Shown piece by piece: positions 16,553-24,700 of a DNA stretch of 55,713 nt. Under the pieces are notes generated by a model. It was given only the letters and a program-made list of their open reading frames with translations. It did not search any database and was not told the DNA's origin. Each line of letters starts with the position of its first letter. The first letter of the stretch is position 1. A program made the position numbers and the translations under genes. This DNA is from Streptomyces hygroscopicus subsp. hygroscopicus (GTDB lineage Bacteria; Actinomycetota; Actinomycetes; Streptomycetales; Streptomycetaceae): NCBI RefSeq assembly GCF_001553455.1, contig NZ_BBOX01000051.1, positions 1 through 55,713 on the forward strand. Reading direction: 5' to 3'.

Positions 16553-18979
16553 GAAGACGGCGGACAGCCCGACCGGAAGAGTCTGCTCCGACCAGATCGT
16601 CTTGCCCTCGGTGGTCTGCCGGCTCCCCCAGCGCTGGCTGAGCCGCGCGACCAGCAGCAGACCGCGGCCGCCCTCGTCGAAGGCGCGGGCGCGGCGCAGG
16701 TGCGGGGCGGTGCTGGAGGCGTCGGAGACCTCGCAGATCAGCGAGTGGTCATGGATCAGCCGCAGCTGGATGGGCGGGGCGGCGTGCTGGATCGCGTTGG
16801 TGATCAGCTCGCTGACGACCAGCTCGGTGGTGAAGACGGCCTCGTCGAGCCCCCATTCGGTCAGCCGTTCGGTCACGTCCCGGCGGGACCGGGCCACGAA
16901 CGCCGGATCGGCGGGCACGTCCCAGGTGGCCACGTGCGCCGCGTCCAGGGTGCGCACGCGGGCGAGCAGCAGCGCGACATCGTCGAGCACGCCCTCGCTC
17001 GGGCGGAGCGTCCGCACAATGGCCTCGCAGGTGCTGTCCAGGGACCGGGCGGGGCGGGCCAGCGCGCCGGCCAGCAGGCGCCGCCCCTCGTCGACGTCGC
17101 GCTCCCAGCTGCCCATCAGCCCGTCGGTGTAGAGGGCGAGCACGGCGCCCTCGGGCAGTTCGGCCTCCATCGTCTCGAAGGGCAGCCCGCCGACCCCCAG
17201 CGGTGGCCCGACCGGCACCGGCAGGAACTCCACGGTGCCGTCGGGCCTGGCCAGCGCCGGGGCGGGGTGCCCGGCCGCGGCCAGTGAGCAGCGGTGCGAG
17301 ACCGGGTCGTAGACCGCGTACAGACAGGTGGCCCCCATGTCCCCGGTGGTCTTCCCGGCCCCGGTCTCCGCGGCCAGACGGATCACCAGGTCGTCCAGGT
17401 GGGTGAGCAGCTCGTCCGGCGGCAGATCGACATCGGCGAGGGTGCGGACCGCTGTCCGCAGCCGGCCCATGGTGGCCGACGCCTGGATGCCGTGGCCGAC
17501 CACATCGCCCACGACCAGCGCGACCCGTTCCCCGGACAGCGGGATGACGTCGAACCAGTCCCCGCCCGCGCCCGTGCGCGGGCCCGCGGGCAGATAGCGG
17601 GAGGCGACCTCGACCGCCGCCGGCCGGGGCAGGGTCTGCGGGAGCAGACTGCGTTGCAGGGCCAGGGTGGTTTCGCGCTCCCGGGTGAAGCGGCGGGCGT
17701 TGTCCACGCAGACGGCGGCCCGGGTGGTGATCTCCTCGGCCAGCAGCGCGTCACCCCGGGTGAACGGCCTGGGGGTGTGGTGGCGGACGAACACGACCAC
17801 CCCGAGCGTCGTTCCCCGCGCCCGGATCGGTACCGACATGATCGAGTGGACGCCGAACCGCTCGAGGGTACGGGCGCGGGCGGGCTTCAGCGCGCCCCAT
17901 TCGGCGATCGTGGGATCGGTGGCCGCGTGGATGACCGGACGCCCCGCCACCAGACATTCGACCATCGGCGCGACCTCTGGGTAGCTGTCCACCTTCCCCA
18001 GCGCCACCACGGACTCGGGGCACCCCTCGTAGATGGACTGCCGGGCGGCGCGGCGCAGCATGACCGGGCCGGTGAGCGGCCCGGCGGGCAGTTCGTCGTC
18101 CTGGTCCAGCCGGTCCAGCAGATCGACGGTGGCGAAGTCGGCCAGCCGCGGTACGGAGACGTCGGCGAGCTCCTGCGCGGTCCGGTCGATGTCGAGGGTG
18201 CTGCCGATCCGTTCGCCGGCCTCGGTCAGCAACAGCAGCCGCTGGCGGGTCAGATACTGCTCGGTGGTGTCGTGTGCCGCCAGGCAGACCCCCCGCACCC
18301 GGCCGTCCGCCGTCTTCAGCGGGGCGAACTCGACCGACCACGTGTGCTCCCCGGCCTCGCCACCGCCGCGCAGATACGTCTCCACATCGCGCCGCTCCCC
18401 GGTGACCAGCGCCTGACGCATGACCGCCTCGAGCTCCTCGTCCTGGAGCTTGCCCCCGATCTCCGGCAGCCGCAGGCCCCGCATCTCCGCCTCGGTGAGG
18501 CCGAGGACGCGTGACATCTCGGCGTTGACCTTGCGCAGCCGCAGATCGGTGTCGTAGATCACCATGGGGCAGGGCGACTGGGCGTAGGCCCATCGCAGCA
18601 GCGCGTCGTCCGGGGCCCCGGGGGACGGCCGGTCCGCCCGCGGGGCCGCGGCCACCAGCAGCCAGTCGCCCTCCGGCGACCCGCGGTGGGCCAGCAGCCG
18701 TACCGGCATCTCATGGCCGTCCCGGTGGCGCAGCGCCACCGTCCCGTGCCACCGGGGCTGGGCCCGTGCCTCGAGGACCTCGGCGGCCGCCGGGGCCGGA
18801 TCGGCCAGCAACTCGGCGGCGGGCCGCCCCACGACCTCCCCGGCGGTGTGCCCGAGCAGCCGACGAGCACCCTCGTTCCAGCTGGTCAGCGTCCCGTCAG
18901 CGCTGACGGTGGCCCTCGCCGTACCCGTTTCGTCGAAGCCGCCCCACTCCTGTGCGGAGCCGCTGTCGTGGCGCTTCAT
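16538..18979 (-). CDS. PAS-GAF-PP2C phosphatase fused to an RsbW-like kinase domain
   Basis: Multidomain partner-switching regulator, 813 aa. The layout is PAS about 15-110 (SADGTLTSWNEGARRLLG); a second PAS about 125-240; GAF about 255-430; PP2C/SpoIIE phosphatase about 450-660 (GAGGDWFDVI, VVGDVVGHGIQASA, ALYTDGL, VLDDVALLLARV); and a C-terminal HATPase_c domain about 680-805 with N-box TTELVVSELITNAIQHAAPP. Such proteins dephosphorylate STAS antagonists in response to a sensed signal. The frame runs open to 19951, but ATG 18979 begins the recognisable protein and the upstream part is a shadow of the divergent TetR gene. It may act on the STAS proteins and sigma factor encoded upstream in this window. 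Confidence 0.92.
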   Translation of the reverse strand: MKRHDSGSAQEWGGFDETGTARATVSADGTLTSWNEGARRLLGHTAGEVVGRPAAELLADPAPAAAEVLEARAQPRWHGTVALRHRDGHEMPVRLLAHRGSPEGDWLLVAAAPRADRPSPGAPDDALLRWAYAQSPCPMVIYDTDLRLRKVNAEMSRVLGLTEAEMRGLRLPEIGGKLQDEELEAVMRQALVTGERRDVETYLRGGGEAGEHTWSVEFAPLKTADGRVRGVCLAAHDTTEQYLTRQRLLLLTEAGERIGSTLDIDRTAQELADVSVPRLADFATVDLLDRLDQDDELPAGPLTGPVMLRRAARQSIYEGCPESVVALGKVDSYPEVAPMVECLVAGRPVIHAATDPTIAEWGALKPARARTLERFGVHSIMSVPIRARGTTLGVVVFVRHHTPRPFTRGDALLAEEITTRAAVCVDNARRFTRERETTLALQRSLLPQTLPRPAAVEVASRYLPAGPRTGAGGDWFDVIPLSGERVALVVGDVVGHGIQASATMGRLRTAVRTLADVDLPPDELLTHLDDLVIRLAAETGAGKTTGDMGATCLYAVYDPVSHRCSLAAAGHPAPALARPDGTVEFLPVPVGPPLGVGGLPFETMEAELPEGAVLALYTDGLMGSWERDVDEGRRLLAGALARPARSLDSTCEAIVRTLRPSEGVLDDVALLLARVRTLDAAHVATWDVPADPAFVARSRRDVTERLTEWGLDEAVFTTELVVSELITNAIQHAAPPIQLRLIHDHSLICEVSDASSTAPHLRRARAFDEGGRGLLLVARLSQRWGSRQTTEGKTIWSEQTLPVGLSAVFPDLG

Positions 18980-19186
18980 GGTCGCCCGTCCCTCCGGGGA
19001 CGGCACCGGGTCCGTCCACCAGCGTTCCCCTCCAGCCTCGTCCACTCCGGGCCGGGCATCAACCAGGGCCGGGCGCGGTGGGGCACAGCCGGGCACGGCC
19101 GGGCGAGCCAACCGGCGGGGCCCGCCGCTTACGCCTCGGTACGGTACGGAGTGCCCTGCCGCATGAACCCACCCGGAGGTGACGCC

Positions 19187-19747
19187 ATGCCCGCCCAGCG
19201 TGCGGACGCCCGGCGCAACTACGCACGGATCCTCGCCGTGGCCGAGGACGAGGTCGCCGCGCACGGGGCCGACGCCTCCCTGGAGCAGATCGCCCGCACC
19301 GCGGGGGTCGGCTCGGCCACCGTGCGCCGCCACTTCCCCACCCGCCGCGCCCTGCTGGAGGCGGTCTTCCGCGAGCGGATCGAGGCTCTGGCGGCCCGCG
19401 CCGGTGAACTGGCGGAGGCGGACGACGTACGGGCCGCCCTGCTGGAGTGGCTGGGCGCGCTCACCGCCTACTCCGCGTCCGCGCGGGGCCTGGCCGCCGT
19501 GGTGGTGCGGGACGGGGAGTCCGGTACGGGGCATGAGAACGCCTGCGCGGCGCGGCTCACCGAGGCCGGCGGGCCGCTGCTGCGGCGGGCCGAACGGGCC
19601 GGCGCGGTGGCGCCCGGGGTGACGATGGCCGATCTGCTCACACTGATCGCCGGGATCGCGCTGGCCACCGAACGCCACCCGGACCCCGCCGCCGAGGCGG
19701 ACCGGCTGCTCGCCCTGGCCGTGGCGGGGATCAGCCCGCGCGGATGA
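19187..19747 (+). CDS. TetR-family transcriptional regulator (SACE_7040-type C-terminus)
   Basis: Protein of 186 aa with a clear N-terminal HTH (DASLEQIARTAGVGSATVRR, then HFPTRRALLEAVFRERIEAL) and a short helical C-terminal domain. GGAGGT lies seven bases before ATG 19187. The gene is divergent from the large phosphatase gene, 207 bp away. Target and ligand are not visible. Confidence 0.87.
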   Translation: MPAQRADARRNYARILAVAEDEVAAHGADASLEQIARTAGVGSATVRRHFPTRRALLEAVFRERIEALAARAGELAEADDVRAALLEWLGALTAYSASARGLAAVVVRDGESGTGHENACAARLTEAGGPLLRRAERAGAVAPGVTMADLLTLIAGIALATERHPDPAAEADRLLALAVAGISPRG

Positions 19748-19808
19748 GGGGCGTACGCCCACGTCGGTCAACCTTTCCGCCCGCCAAGGCGGTTCCCCAG
19801 GAGAAAGA

Positions 19809-19844
19809 CCGCATCCGGGCCGTCGGGCGGCGGTCCGGATGCGG
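19809..19844 (+). terminator. hairpin terminator after the TetR gene
   Basis: Perfect 10-bp stem CCGCATCCGG / CCGGATGCGG (19809-19818, 19835-19844) with a 16-nt loop, 60 bp after the stop. No T-tract, as is common in Streptomyces. The rest of 19748-20087 shows no convincing gene. Confidence 0.65.
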
Positions 19845-20087
19845 TGGAGCGCCCCGCGGCACCCGGCGTTCGAGCGAGAGGGCCGGTGCTGACCGGGCGG
19901 GGGCTTCGGCGCCGGGGAGGGGCCCCGAAGGAAGGGGAAGTATCTGGCCATGACCGGCTTTCCGGTCGATGAGCGGAGTAATGTGAAGAGGCCGGAGGTT
20001 CTTCGCGCACCGGCTCAGCTGTGGGTGCCGTTTCCGGTGATCGACAACGCCGGGTCGCACCCACGAGCCCGGGGACAGGTCCTTGCC

Positions 20088-20630
20088 ATGCCCGTGACCA
20101 TTGACCGTACGACGTCGAGCAGGCGGGCGCCGCCGCCTCCGGTCCGGCTCTCATGGGCGCCCGCGCCGGGCGGGCTGGACGGCGTGTGGTGGCCTCGCTC
20201 CCGTGCCCTCACCCGTGAGCTGCCGCCCTTGACGGCCGCGCTGGGCCGCCTGTGGGACCGTGTGACGGGTGTCACCGTGCACCCGGCCTACTGGCCCGTC
20301 ATTCCGCATTGGGTGTCCGTAGCCGGGCGCATCGTGCGTGTGGGCTGGTCCACCGATGAACGGGATCCGCACAGACTGACTCTGTCCTCTTCCGATGGCC
20401 GCCGAGACGTCCTGGTGATTCCACCGGAAGCCGGCGCGGAGGCCGCCGCACGTCTGATGGCCAGCGACGACGTCGATGCCCCGGGCCGGGAGGAATCGGC
20501 CGATGGGATCGATGCTCGAAGCAGGGAAGAGGCGTGGGAGACCGATGGCGGAGCGGGTCCGCCGTCGTCCCGGCGGATGGAGGCGGAAGAGGAGAACGTC
20601 GCCCCGTACGAAGGGCGCGCGACAGCATGA
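20088..20630 (+). CDS. DUF5994 family protein (first of a tandem pair)
   Basis: Protein of 180 aa from ATG 20088. The domain core is RLSWAPAPGGLDGVWWPRSR with ALTRELPPLTAALG, the signature of DUF5994, conserved in Streptomyces and of unknown function. The tail from about residue 130 is acidic and low in conservation. An upstream in-frame ATG (19950) is possible but adds no recognisable sequence. Its stop overlaps the next gene's start (ATGA). Confidence 0.8.
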   Translation: MPVTIDRTTSSRRAPPPPVRLSWAPAPGGLDGVWWPRSRALTRELPPLTAALGRLWDRVTGVTVHPAYWPVIPHWVSVAGRIVRVGWSTDERDPHRLTLSSSDGRRDVLVIPPEAGAEAAARLMASDDVDAPGREESADGIDARSREEAWETDGGAGPPSSRRMEAEEENVAPYEGRATA

Positions 20631-21121
20631 CCCACTCCGCCGACACCCCCGACGCATCCAGGCTGCTGCCCGACGCCGTCCACGAGGCGGTGAGACCCGG
20701 AACGGCCCTGCTGAGGCTGGAGACGACACACACGCGCGAGGGAATCCTGGACGGCGCCTGGTGGCCGCGGTCCCGGGACGTCTGTGCGGAGCTCCCCCCG
20801 CTGGTCACCGCGCTGACCGAGCATCTCGGACCCGTCTCCCGCGTCGGTCTGGACAGCGGCGCCTGGGACGAACTGCCGACCCGGCTGACGATCGACGGCC
20901 GGGTCGTGCACATCGACTCCTTCCCGATCGGTGACGACACCGTCCTCATCACCCGGGGTGCCCAGGACCTTTTCTCCCTGCTCGTGGTCCCGCCGGATAC
21001 GAAGCCCGACGCGGCACGCGCCGCAATGGCCAGGGCCGTCCGGGCCGACAATGTCACCGAGGCCGAACAGATCCTCATCGAGATCGGCACCGGCGGCGAC
21101 ACGTCATCTCCGCCGACCTGA
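20627..21121 (+). CDS. DUF5994 family protein (second of a tandem pair)
   Basis: Protein of 164 aa, paralogous to its upstream neighbour: GILDGAWWPRSRDVCAELPP and LVTALTEHLG align with the first protein's core, and the C-terminal LLVVPPDTKPDAARAAM matches its LVIPPEAGAEAAARL. The ATGA overlap indicates translational coupling and probably a stoichiometric pair. Function is unknown. Confidence 0.82.
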   Translation: MTHSADTPDASRLLPDAVHEAVRPGTALLRLETTHTREGILDGAWWPRSRDVCAELPPLVTALTEHLGPVSRVGLDSGAWDELPTRLTIDGRVVHIDSFPIGDDTVLITRGAQDLFSLLVVPPDTKPDAARAAMARAVRADNVTEAEQILIEIGTGGDTSSPPT

Positions 21122-21312
21122 CACCTCCGTCCCGGACCGGCCCCAGACGTCAGGAAGCTGGATAGGGGCGAACGTCCCGGTCTGCCGGCGAACTCGTGGG
21201 CCATGGCGCTGCTGACCGTGGGCTCGGTGCCGTGGGTCGTAGCCAGATAGTCGTCGGTGGTGGCTCGGTCCGGGGCGCAACAGGCGCCGGCCGTCGGTGT
21301 GATCAGCCGGCC

Positions 21313-21579
21313 GACCCGCGCCACTTCTTCGGATCCGCGCTCATCTCCGCAGGGGCGAGCGTTCAGCAGATGCAACTCGTCCTCGGCCTCGCGTCCGTCG
21401 TCATCGCGCCGTGGATCCGCGCGCCCCTGTGGCCGGGCGAAGAAGACCGCACCCGGTCCGCCATGGACGCCGTTCTCGGCGGCCTGCGGACCGGGTGCGG
21501 AGAGGGAGACCCCGCAAGCAAGGAGATCGCGGGTCGAGGGGGCATGATCCAAGATCAAGCCTTCTTGGTCTCCTGGTAA
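21313..21579 (+). pseudogene. 3' fragment of a tyrosine-recombinase integrase (left copy)
   Basis: In-frame remnant starting DPRHFFGSALISAGASVQQM and continuing LVLGLASVVI, LWPGEEDRTRSAMDAVLGGL and RTGCG. This matches the C-terminal catalytic end of Streptomyces phage-type tyrosine recombinases (normally RHFxASALI...VLGHASAxxTxxxYxHLWP). The catalytic Tyr region (expected TLRTYSH) reads APWIRAP, so it is dead. No N-terminal part is present. It ends across the left copy of the 23-bp repeat, as an integrase gene next to its attachment site would. Confidence 0.8.
21551..21573. other. left attachment-site copy (att direct repeat)
   Basis: 23 bp (starting aagatcaagccttcttgg) identical to 32481-32503, with further similarity on the integrase side. 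Confidence 0.8.
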
Positions 21580-21713
21580 CGGGGCGGGTCGGTGACCTGC
21601 GGAGATGATCACTGCAGGTTGCTGACCTGGCCTTTTCGTGATGGATGGCGATGGGGCGCGATGGTCTTGATCGGGTGTCCTGCGGACTGTGTGTGGACTG
21701 GGCAGGGATTGAT

Positions 21714-21725
21714 GCGATATATCGC
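21714..21725. promoter_or_regulatory. 12-bp perfect palindrome upstream of the STAND gene
   Basis: GCGATATATCGC, followed by a ttgacg hexamer at about 21733, lies in the 216-bp leader (21580-21795) of the large NTPase gene. It could be an operator; the regulator is unknown. Confidence 0.4.
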
Positions 21726-21795
21726 TGTACGGTTGACGACGCACCGCTACGGTGAGCCGTGCGGCCACTGATAGCACGACGCCACCGAGGAATAC

Positions 21796-24700
21796 ATGAA
21801 CGAGCCTCTTGCCCCGGATGCTGCTGCTCGGTCCGAGGGCGAGACGGCATCTGGACCCGTCGCTGCTCCTCAGGACGCGACCGCCGGAGGCGCCACCGCC
21901 GCAACCGGTGAAAGTGGGCGAGGATCGAGCACCTACGCGACGGGCGGCGGTGGCGTTTCGTTCGCGCATCGCGTCGCGGCTGTCTATCTCGCTGGCATGT
22001 TGACCGGTGTACGACGGACGGAGGCATCTGAGCTGCCGGTCTGGAGGGTGTCGTTCCAAACTGGTCCGGCGCATCCGGTAGATGACCTTCTTGTTGAGTG
22101 CGGCGATGAGTCAGGCGAGGTCACCCTTGCCGTGGCATGCCGCGCAACGCCGAACTTCGTCCGGAGCCATGACGAGACGGTGAAGCTCGTCGGGTCGCTG
22201 CTTGCCGAAGTCGAAAAGTTCGACACGGACACTCACCAGGTCGCCGTCGCGACCGCCGACCGGTCCAATCAGTGGGACCACCTCGCAACGCTCTGCGATA
22301 TCGCGCGGGCCCATGCCGACCCGGAGTCATTCCAAGCGTCCATGGACGTCGATGGCCGCTGGTCGAAGCCGGTGCGTGAGCGGCAGAAGCATTTTCTGAA
22401 GGTGGTCGAGGAGGCCGTCGAAGACGGCACAGCACCGAAAGAGGTCCTGCGGCTGGCGTGGCGGCTGCTTGGTCGGCTGCACATCCTCAGTTTCGCGGTC
22501 CAGAGCCCGGACGAAGGTGACCGCGCGGCGGTCGCAACGTCGCTGGACGGCGTGGCCTCGGCTGCCACCGACGGAGTGGTGGTCCGGAACCAGCTCGAGG
22601 TCGAGGCAACCCGCTACGACGCGATGGGCGCCGTGGTGGACCTCAAGGTGCTTCGCCGTGACATGCACGTGCTCTTGGACTCGGCCGCGACTCGAAGCCG
22701 GCACGCGTGGTCAGTGCTCGCTGAACAACGCAAGCTGGCTGTTGCCCGCGTGCGGACCACGATCGGTGATGAGGCATCTGGCGGGCCGGTCGAGATCTCG
22801 TTCGCCGACCGCCGCGAGCAACTTGCTGGGGCCTTGAGCGATGCAGGTACTCGTGTTTCGGCTCTGTTGGTATCCGGCGAGTCGGGCATCGGTAAGAGTG
22901 CGCTGACGCTGTCGGCTGTCGCAGAGTTGGAAGCCGAAGACCCCACCGGATTCCAGGGCGTGGTGGTGAACTTCCGCGGCCTGCCGCAGTCGAGCTTGGA
23001 ACTGCGGGCTGCGCTCGGGATGTCGCTGGAGGATGTGCTCGCGGAGATATCGGCACCGTCTCGGGTCCTGGTCATCGACGCGGCTGATGCTGCTCTGGAG
23101 CGGTCTGCCGGCCTGTTGAGTGACCTGGTGCTGGCAGCGGCTGCGGCGGGTGTTGGACTCGTTGTGGTGACATCTGACGTGGCACTGGGTTTCGTGCGGG
23201 AACAAGTGGAGCTGGGGTTCGCGAAGTCCATTTCATCTTTCGAGATGCGGCCGTTGGGCGATGAGGACATCTCCGTTGTCTCAGACCACTTCCCGCTTTT
23301 GCGTACGGTCCTGCGAGACCTGCCCGCGAACTCGCTGCTGAGAAGGCCCGTTGTACTGGACCTTCTGGCTCGGACCGGGGCAGAGCCGGAGAGCTCACTG
23401 GGTGAGTGGGAATGCCTTGATCTGGTGTGGAGCCGGATTGCTCGCGGCGATGGGCGGCCCGGTGTCGGCTCGGCGGAGGCACGCGAACAGACATTGCTCG
23501 CAGTAGCCGCAGAGACCATGAAGCTGCCCGAGGACCGTCGACCAGGCGCAGGCGTCGATGCTGCAGCGGTCGACGCGCTGCGTCGGGATCATTTGCTCGC
23601 ACCACCGAGCCGGTATCGGACTCAGCCGGAATTTGCACATGACGAAGTCCGGCGGTACGCGACCGCCATTCTTCTCGTCCGTGGTCAGAGCCCCACCGAG
23701 TTGCTGCAGTCAGCGGGAGCACCTCGGTGGGCGCTGTCGGCCGCCACTCTTGCGTGCGAGGGACTACTGAAAGCACCTGACGCTCGGCCTGTCCGGAAGT
23801 TCATCGAACTGAGCTCGCAATTCGAGGCATTCGCGGCAGCACGCGGACCCCGCTGGACTGACGTTCCGGTGGAGGCGGTACTGGAGACACGATTCGGGTA
23901 CGAATGCCTGAAGTCAGCGTGCTCGGACCAGTCGGTCGGCCTGGTGCTCGGCGACGCAGTTCGAGTTGTTCAGCAGCGACATAAGGTCAACGGGTTGGTC
24001 GACCGTCTAGTCACAAACCCCGTTGTGCAGCTCCTCCTCGATGAAAAAGAGCCGTGGGACGTGTCGAAGGAGTCGTTCGAACTGCTCGCGGACTGGCTGC
24101 AAGCCCTGTCCATAGCGGACGCTCCGGCTGGCAACGAACTACGAATCAGGCTTCGGGACCGTCTCCTTGCCTACTGGAAGTCGTTCCCTCTACGCAGAAA
24201 CGGCGGGGAGACACCGTCTGGGTGGATGCCGCAGCGTCGGCGACGCCGACGCGAGCTGGATTACCACCTGACGAAGGAAGAGTTCGTCGAAACGTTGGCC
24301 CTGCTCGGTCCGGACATCGATGATGCCGTCGAAGCGTGCCTTCGGGCTATCGCGGACGACGCGCCAGCGTTCCTGGCTCCGGCCGTGGACTCGCCGCTGA
24401 GCGCCCGAGCCTTGGCGCAGAAGGACCCAGAGCTACTGGCGGCGTTGATGACGGCCTACTACATCGACGACGAGCCGAGCTGGCACCGAGATGAAGGTGT
24501 CCGGGGGCATCAGGGTCGGTGGACAGGTTTCGGACCACCGTTCTTCCAGTACTACTTCGGTGGATTCTGGCAGCTGGTCCAGACAGCGCCGTTGCCGACA
24601 TCGGTGCGGGTGCTGAACGACATTCTGAACAGCGGTGCGCAGGCGCGCGCAGCGACGCTGTCGCGGCTTAGTTCGCCTGACGCGTTTGCTGGGCCCGTCC

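Noticed and set aside
18980..19951. Upstream extension of the phosphatase frame
   Set aside because: The first 324 residues are Arg/Pro/Gly-rich and shadow the divergent TetR gene; the domain sequence begins at ATG 18979.
20299..22074. 591-codon open frame on the minus strand across the island's left end
   Set aside because: Runs through the DUF5994 genes, integrase remnant and NTPase start with no recognisable domain.
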